From assembly GCA_023459535.1 (NCBI GenBank), contig JAEWTK010000218.1, forward strand, positions 1 through 7,821: DNA of 7,821 nucleotides, in the 5' to 3' direction. Within the stretch, counting starts at the first letter, position 1. Every line of letters starts with the position of its first letter. This document shows, in pieces, positions 1 to 7,730 of the stretch. The position numbers and the translations under genes are program-made. Under the pieces are notes generated by a model. It saw nothing but the letters and a program-made list of their open reading frames with translations. It was not told where the DNA came from and did no database searches. The DNA is from Pseudomonadota bacterium (GTDB lineage: Bacteria; Pseudomonadota; Gammaproteobacteria; Burkholderiales; Methylophilaceae).

Positions 1-1
1 C

Positions 2-565
2 TCGCTGAGTATGGCAGAGGTTGTTGCCCCGGATGTGCTGGTCAAAAAGACTGCGGATGAGGTCCTGGAAATTGTCAAAAATGACAAGGATATCCAGGCT
101 GGTGATCAGAAGAAGATATTTGATCTGGCGGAAACCAAGATCCTGCCCAACTTCGATTTTGAGCGCGTATGCCGGTTGGTCTTGGGCAGGAACTGGGCGA
201 ATGCCACTGATGAGCAAAAGGCGCAATTCCAGAAGGAATTCCGCAGTCTCCTGTTGCGCACTTACTCCAGCGCCCTTTCCAAATATCAGAATCAGACCAT
301 AGAGTATCTGCCGTTCCGTTTGCAGCCGGATGCTACCAGAGCGACGGTAAAAACCAGAATTCTGCAGCCTGGCGGTCAGCCTATCGGTCTTGATTACACA
401 CTGGAAAAAGGCCCGAACGGCTGGAAGGTATTTGACATCGTGATTGAGGATGTCAGTCTGGTGACGAACTACCGCAGCCAGTTCAATAACGAGATTCGTC
501 AAGTTGGTGGCATGGATGGCTTGATTCAGCGACTGGTCGAGAAGAACCGGGCAGCTGGCGTCTGA
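2..565 (+). CDS. mlaC: Intermembrane phospholipid transport protein MlaC, 5' partial
   Basis: MlaC is the soluble periplasmic carrier that shuttles phospholipids between the outer-membrane MlaA complex and the inner-membrane MlaFEDB complex, helping keep outer-membrane lipid asymmetry. The visible part, 187 codons plus stop, covers essentially the whole mature domain (MlaC/Ttg2D family). Family-type segments are a VLGRNWANATDEQKAQF stretch, the FRSLLLRTYSSAL helix, a DYTLEKGPNGWKVFDIVIEDVSLVTNYRSQF strand-helix region that matches E. coli MlaC in pattern, and a GGMDGLIQRL end. The frame is open to the window edge, reading S-L-S before the ATG at position 11. That ATG is therefore probably not the start: S-M-A then E looks like the end of a signal peptide whose beginning lies upstream. 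mlaB follows after 11 bp, as expected for an mla operon. The family call is firm; the true start cannot be seen. Confidence 0.93.
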   Translation, partial: SLSMAEVVAPDVLVKKTADEVLEIVKNDKDIQAGDQKKIFDLAETKILPNFDFERVCRLVLGRNWANATDEQKAQFQKEFRSLLLRTYSSALSKYQNQTIEYLPFRLQPDATRATVKTRILQPGGQPIGLDYTLEKGPNGWKVFDIVIEDVSLVTNYRSQFNNEIRQVGGMDGLIQRLVEKNRAAGV

Positions 566-576
566 CGCTCCAAGAA

Positions 577-894
577 ATGACTGCCGTGGTTGATATTACT
601 CAAAACGATGGAAGATGGCTGGTCAGCGGCAATTTGCTGCTGGATGATGTTGAGCAACTGCTGGCGCAGAGTCTCGCGGTCGATGGTTCCAGGACACTGG
701 AAGTTGACTTGTCCGGCGTGACGGATGTTGAATCGGTAGCGATCAGTCTGCTTTTTGAGTGGGTGCGTCAGGCTCACGCCAATCAATGTACCCTCACTTT
801 CAGTAACCTGCCAGCGAATCTGGTCAGTCTGGCGTCACTTTACGGTGTTCTGGATTTCCTGCCGCTAGCCGCTGATTCCGCGGCTAGCCATTGA
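577..894 (+). CDS. mlaB: STAS-domain protein MlaB, Mla transporter cytoplasmic subunit
   Basis: This 105-residue protein fits the single STAS domain of MlaB, the small cytoplasmic subunit that binds the MlaF ATPase and is needed for assembly and activity of the MlaFEDB lipid transporter. The diagnostic stretch is DLSGVTDVESVAISLL (residues 44-59), which lines up with DLSRVSRVDTGGLALL of E. coli MlaB. Ser53 takes the place of the functionally important E. coli Thr, and the following Gly-Gly is replaced by Val-Ala. A short strand (WLVSGNL, 14-20) precedes it, and a helix plus strand (VRQAHANQCTLTFSNLP) follows, as in STAS folds. The start at 577 has only a poor ribosome site (CAAGAA), so translation is probably coupled to mlaC, which stops 11 bp earlier. 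The C-terminal tail (residues 96-105) is encoded by a perfect inverted repeat. Context and fold agree; sequence identity alone would be weak. Confidence 0.85.
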   Translation: MTAVVDITQNDGRWLVSGNLLLDDVEQLLAQSLAVDGSRTLEVDLSGVTDVESVAISLLFEWVRQAHANQCTLTFSNLPANLVSLASLYGVLDFLPLAADSAASH

Positions 895-901
895 TTTTTT
901 T
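864..901 (+). terminator. Possible intrinsic terminator or attenuator at the end of mlaB
   Basis: GCTAGCCGC (864-872) and GCGGCTAGC (880-888) form a perfect 9-bp GC-rich stem with a 7-nt loop, and seven T follow at 895-901. The stem lies inside the last mlaB codons. The T tract starts six bases after the stem rather than directly at its foot, which is worse than a classical rho-independent site, so it may only attenuate transcription or protect the 3' end of the mla message. No T tract exists on the other side, so it would work only on the + strand. Confidence 0.5.
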
Positions 902-924
902 GGGGCTGAGGCCTCGTATTCCGA

Positions 925-1824
925 ATGATCCCCGCAATTAAAATTGAGCAGGTGCAAAAGCATTATGGCAACCTGCAGGCCCTCAAGGGCATCGACCTGA
1001 CGATCGAACAGGGCGAGTTCTTTGCCTTGCTCGGGCCTAATGGTGCCGGCAAGTCGACCCTGATCAACCTGCTGGCGGGATTGATCCGCCCGACCAGCGG
1101 GCAGTTGTCGGTAATGGGTTTCGATGTGCAGACGCAATATCGACAGTCCAGGCATGCACTGGGCGTGGTGCCGCAGGAATTGGTGTTTGATCCGTTCTTC
1201 AATGTGCGCGAGATGCTGCGCTTTCAGGCGGGTTATTTCGGACTGGGTCCGGAAAATGACGCCTGGGTAGACGAAATTATCGAGTGTCTGGGGTTGGCAG
1301 ACAAGGCGCACACCAATATGCGCAAGCTTTCCGGGGGTATGAAGCGCCGTGCGTTGATTGCTCAGGCGTTGGTGCACAAGCCACCCGTCATTGTGCTGGA
1401 TGAGCCAACCGCAGGTGTCGATGTCGAGTTGCGTCAGATGATGTGGGAATTCATCAAGCGACTGAATCGCGAAGGACATACGATCATACTCACCACGCAT
1501 TACCTGGAAGAGGCCGAGACCTTGTGTTCTCGCGTGGCCATGATGAAGCAGGGGCAAATTATCGCGCTGGACAGTACAGCGAATCTGTTGAAGAAGATAC
1601 CCGGCAAGAATCTTAGATTGAAGCTTGCAGCGGCTCTGCCTGAGGCGTTGCGCCCATTGTTGCGCCACGAAGAGGGTAACGAGTATATGTTGGCCCTGAC
1701 CGAGGCGGCGCAGGTTGAGCGTGTGCTATCGCAGATACGCGAGGCGAATATCGTGGTGGAAGACATGCAACTGATAGAAGCCGATCTGGAAGATGTGTTT
1801 GTTGATCTGGTAGGCCAGCCATGA
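925..1824 (+). CDS. yadG: ABC-2 type exporter ATP-binding protein, YadG-like
   Basis: This is the cytoplasmic ATPase of an ABC-2 exporter, paired with the permease that follows. All nucleotide-binding motifs are present in order: Walker A GPNGAGKST (residues 37-45), Q-loop Gln84, signature LSGGM (135-139), Walker B VIVLDE (155-160), D-loop around AGVD (163-166) and H-loop His192 in TTHYLEEAE. The 299-residue length is close to E. coli YadG (about 308), and the tail of roughly 75 residues after the ATPase core is common in this ABC-2 subfamily. The ATG at 925 gives the usual N-terminus just before the first strand; a GAGG (908-911) lies 13 nt upstream, rather far, within the palindrome GAGGCCTC. 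The last four bases overlap the permease start as ATGA, indicating translational coupling. The substrate of YadGH is not established. The gene sits between the mla genes and ibaG-murA, so a cell-envelope role is plausible but inferred. Confidence 0.92.
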   Translation: MIPAIKIEQVQKHYGNLQALKGIDLTIEQGEFFALLGPNGAGKSTLINLLAGLIRPTSGQLSVMGFDVQTQYRQSRHALGVVPQELVFDPFFNVREMLRFQAGYFGLGPENDAWVDEIIECLGLADKAHTNMRKLSGGMKRRALIAQALVHKPPVIVLDEPTAGVDVELRQMMWEFIKRLNREGHTIILTTHYLEEAETLCSRVAMMKQGQIIALDSTANLLKKIPGKNLRLKLAAALPEALRPLLRHEEGNEYMLALTEAAQVERVLSQIREANIVVEDMQLIEADLEDVFVDLVGQP

Positions 1825-2594
1825 ATCTGATCTCGAGAGAAATGCGCGGTCCATGGACCCTGTTCAAGAAGGAGTTGCTCAGATTCTGGCGCGTCAGCTT
1901 TCAGACCGTGGCTGCGCCGGTGATGACTGCCTTGCTTTATCTGATGGTCTTTTCGCATGTGCTGGAAGGCCGGGTACAGGTGCATGGCGTCAATTACACC
2001 TCCTTTCTGATACCGGGCCTGATCATGATGTCGGTGCTGCAAAATGCCTTTGCCAACAGTTCGTCCAGCCTGATTCAATCCAAGGTTATGGGCAATCTGG
2101 TGTTTGTGCTACTGACGCCGATTTCCTATCTGGAATTCTTTCTGGCATTTTTGGCTGCAGCCATAGCGCGCGGTCTCGTGGTGGGGCTGGGTATTTACCT
2201 GGTCGTGATTCTTTTTATCGATCTGCCGATTATCCATCCTCTGATGGTGCTGGCATTTACCATTCTGGGCAGCGCATTGCTTGGGGCATTCGGCATTATT
2301 GCCGGAATGTGGGCGGATAAATTCGATCAGATGGCGGCGTTTCAGAATTTCATCATCATGCCGCTGTCATTCCTGTCAGGCGTTTTTTATTCGATACATT
2401 CGCTGCCGCCTTTCTGGCAGGAAGTGTCTCATTTGAATCCTTTCTTCTATATCATTGACGGATTCAGGTACGGATTTTTTGGGGTGAGTGATATGCCGCC
2501 AGCGGTAAGTTTGAGCATTGTTGTACTGAGCTTTCTTGCCATATCATGGCTGGCTTTACACATGCTGAAATCCGGTTACAAATTACGCGGATAG
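1821..2594 (+). CDS. yadH: ABC-2 type exporter permease, YadH-like
   Basis: This 257-residue inner-membrane protein is the transmembrane half of the exporter whose ATPase ends in its start codon (ATGA overlap at 1821-1824). It has the ABC-2 permease layout: a short amphipathic cytoplasmic N-terminus (PWTLFKKELLRFWR, residues 11-24), then about six hydrophobic segments near 27-48, 60-78, 104-133, 138-163, 174-192 and 228-249. A family motif, NPFFYIIDGFRYGFFG (206-221), precedes the last segment, and LLTPIS (97-102) marks the conserved cytoplasmic coupling region after the second segment. Length matches E. coli YadH (256). As a half-size permease it would act as a dimer with two ATPases. Substrate unknown. 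It ends 16 bp before the bolA-type gene, in the same transcript by spacing. Confidence 0.92.
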   Translation: MNLISREMRGPWTLFKKELLRFWRVSFQTVAAPVMTALLYLMVFSHVLEGRVQVHGVNYTSFLIPGLIMMSVLQNAFANSSSSLIQSKVMGNLVFVLLTPISYLEFFLAFLAAAIARGLVVGLGIYLVVILFIDLPIIHPLMVLAFTILGSALLGAFGIIAGMWADKFDQMAAFQNFIIMPLSFLSGVFYSIHSLPPFWQEVSHLNPFFYIIDGFRYGFFGVSDMPPAVSLSIVVLSFLAISWLALHMLKSGYKLRG

Positions 2595-2610
2595 CGACAA
2601 GGTCAAGATT

Positions 2611-2859
2611 ATGTTGAGTGCAACGGAAGTGGAAGCTTATATCAGGCATGGGCTGGCCTGTGATTACGTCAAGGTGCAGGGTAACGACGGTCAGCATTTT
2701 GAAGCGGTGATCGTCAGCCCGCAGTTTGCCGACAGGAACATGGTGCAACAGCATCAACTGGTATATCAAGCCCTGGGCGATCGTATGCGGGAAGAAATAC
2801 ACGCGCTTTCGATGCGCACATTTACCCCCGAAGCCTGGCAACAATATCAGGCAAGTTAA
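2611..2859 (+). CDS. ibaG: BolA/IbaG family iron-sulfur cluster co-factor protein
   Basis: This 82-residue cytoplasmic protein belongs to the BolA family, subgroup IbaG (YrbA). BolA proteins pair with CGFS glutaredoxins to hold a shared [2Fe-2S] cluster. It shows the BolA layout: an N-terminal helix (SATEVEAYIRHGL), a strand VKVQG, a short loop with His29 (GNDGQHF), the strand FEAVIVSPQF, the family helix HQLVYQALGDRM (48-59), and the signature IHALSMRTFTP (63-73) with His64, the usual cluster ligand. The His-bearing short loop places it with His-type BolAs such as IbaG rather than Cys-type ones. The ATG at 2611 has AAGG at 2599-2602, 8 nt upstream. In E. coli ibaG lies directly between mlaB and murA; here yadGH precede it and a CGFS glutaredoxin gene follows, which strengthens the functional reading. 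Confidence 0.9.
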   Translation: MLSATEVEAYIRHGLACDYVKVQGNDGQHFEAVIVSPQFADRNMVQQHQLVYQALGDRMREEIHALSMRTFTPEAWQQYQAS

Positions 2860-2881
2860 ACAAAATTTGGAGAGTCAGAGA

Positions 2882-3199
2882 ATGGATACACAGGAATTAA
2901 TCAAGAATCAGGTCACGTCAAACCCGGTGGTGCTCTATATGAAGGGCAGCCCCAAATTTCCGCAATGCGGGTTTTCCGGTCTGGCGGTGCAGATTCTGCA
3001 GGCCTGTGGCCTGAAGGATTTTGTCGCTGTCGATGTGCTGGCGGATCCGGCAATACGTGACGGCATCAAGCAGTATGCAAATTGGCCGACCATCCCGCAG
3101 CTTTACATCAAGGGCGAGTTTGTTGGTGGTGCTGACATCATGCGCAGCCTTTATGAACAGGGTGAATTGCAGAAGATACTGCAGGAAGTAGCGGGCTAA
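2882..3199 (+). CDS. grxD: Monothiol CGFS glutaredoxin, Grx4 type
   Basis: This 105-residue protein (E. coli Grx4 is 115) is a class II glutaredoxin that binds and passes on [2Fe-2S] clusters with glutathione, rather than reducing disulfides. It carries the monothiol active site CGFS (residues 29-32) in the context MKGSPKFPQCGFS. Glutathione-binding elements are also present: Lys21 before the active site, WPTIP (68-72) with the cis-proline, and GEFVGGADI (78-86). A Ser stands at position 23 where Thr is common (MKGTP), a mild change. The start at 2882 is chosen because GGAGAG (2869-2874) sits 7 nt upstream and the N-terminus (MDTQELIKNQV) matches family length; the same frame is open further upstream across the ibaG gene, which is chance. 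It sits between ibaG, its likely partner, and murA, whose TTG start touches its stop codon. Confidence 0.95.
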   Translation: MDTQELIKNQVTSNPVVLYMKGSPKFPQCGFSGLAVQILQACGLKDFVAVDVLADPAIRDGIKQYANWPTIPQLYIKGEFVGGADIMRSLYEQGELQKILQEVAG

Positions 3200-4468
<1,269 letters not shown>

Positions 4469-4478
4469 CAGGAAAAAC

Positions 4479-5135
4479 ATGATAACGATTGCCTTATCCA
4501 AAGGCCGAATCTTTGAGGAAACCACGCCGTTGCTGGCTGCTGCCGGCATTACAGCGCTGGAGGATCCGGAGACTTCGCGCAAACTGATCCTGCCGACCAA
4601 CCGGGATGACGTCAGGCTGATTATCGTGCGTGCGACCGATGTGCCGACTTATGTGCAATATGGCGCTGCCGACCTGGGTATCGCCGGCAAGGATGTATTG
4701 AACGAGCATGGCGGTCAGGGGCTCTATCAGCCACTGGACCTGGAGATTGCCCGATGCAGGATGATGGTTGCCGTGCGTGAGGATTTCGATTATTTCGGGT
4801 CCATCCGTCAGGGTGCGCGGCTCAAGGTCGTGACCAAATACGTGAAAACCGCGCGCGAGCATTTTGCCGACAAGGGCATGCATGTCGATCTCATCAAGTT
4901 GTATGGTTCGATGGAGCTTGGCCCGCTGGTCGGATTGGCGGACGCGATTGTTGATCTGGTCAGTACCGGCGGCACGTTGCGTGCCAATAATCTGAAGGCA
5001 GTGGAAGAGGTGGGCGAGATCAGCTCCAGGCTCATCGTCAATCAGGCTTCCCTAAAACTCAAGCGTAATTTGTTGCAGCCGATCATGGATGATTTTGCCC
5101 GTGCGGTGGAAAGCAAAAAGAGCGCCGGGAAATGA
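4479..5135 (+). CDS. hisG: ATP phosphoribosyltransferase catalytic subunit, short form HisG
   Basis: HisG joins ATP and PRPP in the first step of histidine synthesis. At 218 residues it is the short form (HisG-S), lacking the C-terminal regulatory domain of the roughly 300-residue E. coli enzyme; short forms work with the regulatory subunit HisZ, which is not in this window. Family segments are the N-terminal [11 protein letters not shown] (4-14), [25 protein letters not shown] (50-74), and the PRPP-binding region [23 protein letters not shown] (146-168) with the conserved acidic residues and STGGT loop. AGGA (4470-4473) lies 5 nt before the ATG. murA ends 10 bp upstream and the final TGA overlaps an ATG (ATGA, 5132-5135) that opens a mini-ORF leading to hisD. 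Confidence 0.96.
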   Translation: MITIALSKGRIFEETTPLLAAAGITALEDPETSRKLILPTNRDDVRLIIVRATDVPTYVQYGAADLGIAGKDVLNEHGGQGLYQPLDLEIARCRMMVAVREDFDYFGSIRQGARLKVVTKYVKTAREHFADKGMHVDLIKLYGSMELGPLVGLADAIVDLVSTGGTLRANNLKAVEEVGEISSRLIVNQASLKLKRNLLQPIMDDFARAVESKKSAGK

Positions 5136-5188
5136 ATACCAATCAAGCAGGACCTCAAGCAGAACCAAAGGAAATGAAGATCAAATGA
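5132..5188 (+). CDS. Possible 18-codon coupling ORF between hisG and hisD
   Basis: An ATG overlapping the hisG stop (ATGA) opens a frame reading [18 protein letters not shown], which stops at the TGA of the ATGA that forms the hisD start. It therefore overlaps both neighbours by four bases. Its own ribosome site is poor: CGGGA (5126-5130) is almost against the ATG, so any translation would rely on ribosomes finishing hisG. The peptide is hydrophilic and resembles no family I know. Without one copy of the 11-bp repeat at 5172-5193, the frame would continue into hisD, so it may be the severed N-terminus of an older, longer HisD. It may equally be untranslated leader. Confidence 0.3.
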   Translation: MNTNQAGPQAEPKEMKIK

Positions 5189-5193
5189 AGATC
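5172..5193 (+). repeat. Perfect 11-bp tandem duplication over the hisD start codon
   Basis: AAATGAAGATC occurs twice in direct succession (5172-5182 and 5183-5193). Each copy carries an ATG followed by AAG ATC. The second gives the hisD start (MKIRRYS); the first gives M-K-I-K-stop, ending on the hisD start as ATGA. The unit length is not a multiple of three, so the two ATGs are in different frames. Confidence 0.95.
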
Positions 5194-6483
5194 AGACGTT
5201 ATTCGACAACCGACCAGGATTTTGAGCAGGCACTGAAGGCGCTGCTGGCTTTTGATACGGCGCAGGATGACAGCGTCGATGTAGTTGTTGCCGATATTCT
5301 GCGAGATGTGAAACTGCGCGGCGACCGGGCCGTGCTGGAATATACACGCAAATTCGACCGCCTCGACGCCGCTGACATGAATGCCTTGGAACTCTCCCAG
5401 GCAGAACTGCAGCAGGCACTCGCCAGCCTGCCGGCAGAACAGCGTCAGGCCTTGCAGGAAGCCGCAGATCGCGTACGTGGCTACCACGAGAAGCAGTTGA
5501 TGTCTTCCTGGTCCTATACCGAAGAGGACGGCACCTTGCTCGGCCAGCAGGTTACTTCGCTCGACCGCGTCGGCCTTTATGTGCCGGGCGGCAAGGCAGC
5601 CTATCCGTCCTCCGTTTTGATGAATGCGATTCCAGCCAAGGTGGCGGGGGTTGAAGAGTTGATCATGGTGGTGCCGACCCCAGCTGGCGAGAAGAATCAG
5701 CTGGTACTGGCTGCCGCAGCGATATGCGGCGTCGATCGCGTGTTCTGCATCGGCGGTGCACAGGCCGTGGCAGCACTGGCTTATGGAACCCAAAGCGTGC
5801 CGCAGGTGGACAAGATCGTCGGTCCGGGCAATGCTTATGTCGCAGCCGCCAAGCGTCGTGTGTTCGGTGTCGTCGGTATCGACATGGTGGCGGGTCCATC
5901 CGAGATTCTGGTGATTTGCGACGGCAAGACCGATCCAGACTGGATTGCCATGGATCTGTTCTCGCAAGCCGAACACGATGAACTGGCGCAATCCATCCTG
6001 TTGTCACCTGATGCCGAATTTCTTGACAAGGTCACAGCGAGCATAGCGCGGCTGGTTGAGGAAATGCCGCGCAAGGAGATCATCCGTACTTCGCTGGAAG
6101 GTCGCGGTGCGCTGATTCAGGTGCGGGACATGGATGAAGCTGCGTTGATAGCGAACTATATAGCACCCGAGCATCTGGAGTTGTCCGTTGACGACCCATT
6201 GGCATACAGCAAGAAGATCAAGCATGCTGGCGCCATTTTCATGGGGCGCAATACCTGCGAGGCGCTTGGTGATTACTGTGCCGGCCCCAATCATGTGTTG
6301 CCGACCTCGCGCACGGCGCGCTTCTCTTCGCCGCTGGGTGTCTATGATTTCCAGAAGCGTTCCAGCCTGATCATGGTCTCATCTGCCGGTGCGCAAAAAC
6401 TGGGCAAGGTCGCTGCAACGCTGGCTTATGGTGAAGGTTTGCAGGCACACGCCCGCTCCGCCGAGTATCGTTTGAAAGACTAG
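5185..6483 (+). CDS. hisD: Histidinol dehydrogenase HisD
   Basis: HisD is the zinc- and NAD-dependent cytoplasmic enzyme that oxidises L-histidinol to L-histidine in the last two steps of the pathway. From the ATG at 5185 it has 432 residues, the usual family length. Zinc ligands by comparison with E. coli are Gln261 and His264 ([10 protein letters not shown]), Asp363 ([11 protein letters not shown]) and His422 ([10 protein letters not shown]). The catalytic pair Glu329-His330 lies in IAPEHLEL. The glycine-rich family stretches [20 protein letters not shown] (127-146) and [17 protein letters not shown] (208-224) are intact. The frame stays open back to an ATG at 5089 inside hisG, but that adds a Ser/Thr/Arg-rich 32-residue stretch foreign to the family. 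The chosen start has AAAGGA (5167-5172) 12 nt upstream, somewhat distant, because the 11-bp duplication lies between. Confidence 0.96.
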   Translation: MKIRRYSTTDQDFEQALKALLAFDTAQDDSVDVVVADILRDVKLRGDRAVLEYTRKFDRLDAADMNALELSQAELQQALASLPAEQRQALQEAADRVRGYHEKQLMSSWSYTEEDGTLLGQQVTSLDRVGLYVPGGKAAYPSSVLMNAIPAKVAGVEELIMVVPTPAGEKNQLVLAAAAICGVDRVFCIGGAQAVAALAYGTQSVPQVDKIVGPGNAYVAAAKRRVFGVVGIDMVAGPSEILVICDGKTDPDWIAMDLFSQAEHDELAQSILLSPDAEFLDKVTASIARLVEEMPRKEIIRTSLEGRGALIQVRDMDEAALIANYIAPEHLELSVDDPLAYSKKIKHAGAIFMGRNTCEALGDYCAGPNHVLPTSRTARFSSPLGVYDFQKRSSLIMVSSAGAQKLGKVAATLAYGEGLQAHARSAEYRLKD

Positions 6484-6491
6484 GCCAATCC

Positions 6492-7553
6492 ATGAGTCGC
6501 TACTGGAGTGAAGTGGTGCATGGTTTGACACCCTATGTGCCAGGCGAGCAGCCCAAGCTCAGTAATCTGGTCAAGCTCAATACCAATGAGAATCCCTACG
6601 GTCCCAGCCCCAAGGTGCTGGAAGCCTTGCGTGCTGCCGTAGGAGAGTCGCTGCGACTCTATCCCGACCCTAATTCCGACCACCTGAAAACTGCGATTGC
6701 CAATTTCCATGGCTTGCAGGCGCAGCAGGTCTTTGTCGGCAACGGTTCTGATGAGGTGCTGGCGCATGTGTTCCAGGCTTTGCTCAAGCATCGGGCGCCC
6801 TTGCTGTTCCCTGATATCAGTTACAGTTTCTATCCGGTGTATTGCGGGCTGTATGGCATAGCCTACGAAACCATTGCGCTAAACGAGCGTTTTGAGATCG
6901 ATATCGATGATTATCTGAAGCCCAATGGCGGTATCATTTTTCCGAATCCCAATGCACCGACCGGCATGCCATTGCCCTTGGCTGACATAGAGCGCCTGTT
7001 GCAGGGCAACACGGAATCTGTTGTCGTTATCGATGAGGCTTATGTGGATTTTGGTGCCGAGTCCGCCGTTGGGTTGATTGATCGCTACCCCAATCTGCTG
7101 GTCACGCATACGCTGTCCAAAGCGCGTTCATTGGCCGGCTTGCGTGTCGGCTATGCGCTCGGGCATCAGGATCTGATTGAAGGGTTGATTCGCGTCAAGG
7201 ACAGCTTCAATTCGTACCCGGTCGATAGTTTGGCGCTGGCCGGTGCCGTGGCGGCGATGGAAGATGTTGAATACTTCGAGATGACCCGGCAGAAGGTCAT
7301 CGCTTCGCGTGAGCTTCTGGTTTCCGAAATGCGCAAACTTGGTTTTGATGTGCTCCCTTCCGGCGCCAATTTCATTTTTGCCCGACATGCTGAGCGAGAA
7401 GGTACTGAACTGACGGCAAAGCTGCGTGATCGCAGTATCATTGTCCGGCACTTCAGCAAGCCTGCCCGCATCGCGCCTTATCTGCGCATCACTATCGGTA
7501 CCGACAGTCAGAATCAGCAATTGCTGATGGCTTTGCGTGAGATATTGTCTTAG
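6492..7553 (+). CDS. hisC: Histidinol-phosphate aminotransferase HisC
   Basis: HisC is the PLP-dependent, fold-type I aminotransferase that converts imidazole acetol phosphate and glutamate to histidinol phosphate, the step before the phosphatase. The 353-residue product shows the N-terminal [15 protein letters not shown] (28-41), the PLP-phosphate region GNGSDEVL (83-90), Asn154 in NPNAPTG (152-158), Asp181 in [10 protein letters not shown] (178-187) that contacts the pyridine nitrogen, the Schiff-base Lys210 in [20 protein letters not shown] (205-224) with Arg218, and the substrate carboxylate Arg332 in YLRITIG (330-336). The ATG at 6492 is 8 bp after the hisD stop; the only ribosome site is a weak TAGG (6481-6484), 7 nt away, so coupling to hisD is likely. 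No strong terminator follows it in the window. Confidence 0.96.
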   Translation: MSRYWSEVVHGLTPYVPGEQPKLSNLVKLNTNENPYGPSPKVLEALRAAVGESLRLYPDPNSDHLKTAIANFHGLQAQQVFVGNGSDEVLAHVFQALLKHRAPLLFPDISYSFYPVYCGLYGIAYETIALNERFEIDIDDYLKPNGGIIFPNPNAPTGMPLPLADIERLLQGNTESVVVIDEAYVDFGAESAVGLIDRYPNLLVTHTLSKARSLAGLRVGYALGHQDLIEGLIRVKDSFNSYPVDSLALAGAVAAMEDVEYFEMTRQKVIASRELLVSEMRKLGFDVLPSGANFIFARHAEREGTELTAKLRDRSIIVRHFSKPARIAPYLRITIGTDSQNQQLLMALREILS

Positions 7554-7613
7554 CCGATTCGATCATGTTGGCTCTTGCAAGAACATAAGCTCGCTGGAAT
7601 CTATATAAATTCT

Positions 7614-7635
7614 GGCGATTTATGGGTTTATCGCC
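7614..7635 (+). repeat. Inverted repeat GGCGAT-N10-ATCGCC
   Basis: Perfect 6-bp arms at 7614-7619 and 7630-7635 enclose a 10-nt loop. It is followed by A-rich, not T-rich, sequence, so it does not look like a terminator. It could be an operator half-site pair or chance; arms this short are expected about once by luck in a region of this size. Confidence 0.35.
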
Positions 7636-7682
7636 GAAAAATACGAAAATTCCCCCAAAATCCAGAAAAAATGTATCATTAC

Positions 7683-7704
7683 GCGGTTAACAAAACAAAA
7701 CCGC
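7683..7704 (+). repeat. Inverted repeat GCGGTT-N10-AACCGC
   Basis: Perfect 6-bp arms at 7683-7688 and 7699-7704 enclose a 10-nt A/C loop. It ends 21 bp before the ribosome site of the next gene. The geometry (6-10-6) is the same as the repeat at 7614-7635, with centres 69 bp apart, but the arm sequences differ. It may be an operator or a leader hairpin; unproven. Confidence 0.35.
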
Positions 7705-7725
7705 ACAACCCTTGTTATTTAGAGT

Positions 7726-7730
7726 GGAGG
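7726..7730 (+). promoter_or_regulatory. Strong ribosome binding site GGAGG of the hexulose-phosphate synthase gene
   Basis: GGAGG lies 7 nt before GTG at 7738. It is the best ribosome site in the window and decides in favour of GTG over the in-frame ATG at 7753. It fits a gene made in large amounts, as RuMP enzymes are in methylotrophs. Confidence 0.85.

Noticed and set aside
11..13. ATG at position 11 as the true mlaC start
   Set aside because: MlaC is a periplasmic protein and needs a signal peptide; from this ATG there is none, the frame is open to the window edge, and the residues there look like a cleavage region.
908..915. GAGGCCTC palindrome before the exporter ATPase gene
   Set aside because: Eight-base palindromes are common by chance; it overlaps the weak ribosome site but has no further sign of function.
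865..1668. 267-codon open frame on the - strand opposite the exporter ATPase gene
   Set aside because: It lies wholly opposite a gene with all ABC motifs, is rich in His/Gln/Arg as expected from antisense reading of this codon usage, and shows no recognisable domain.
5089..5184. Longer hisD beginning at ATG 5089 inside hisG
   Set aside because: It would add 32 residues of Arg/Ser/Lys-rich sequence not found in HisD proteins and overlap hisG by 47 bp; the ATG at 5185 gives the family N-terminus.
5155..5991. 278-codon open frame on the - strand opposite hisD
   Set aside because: It is antisense to intact, motif-bearing hisD; the composition looks like a shadow frame and no family is recognisable.
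7575..7607. Sigma-70 promoter TTGCAA with TATATA before the RuMP gene
   Set aside because: The spacing is 21 bp, well beyond the usual 16-18, so I did not list it as a promoter.
7687..7720. Sigma-70 promoter TTAACA with TTATTT just before the RuMP gene
   Set aside because: Spacing is 22 bp and the -10 element would lie only about 5 bp before the ribosome site, leaving almost no leader.
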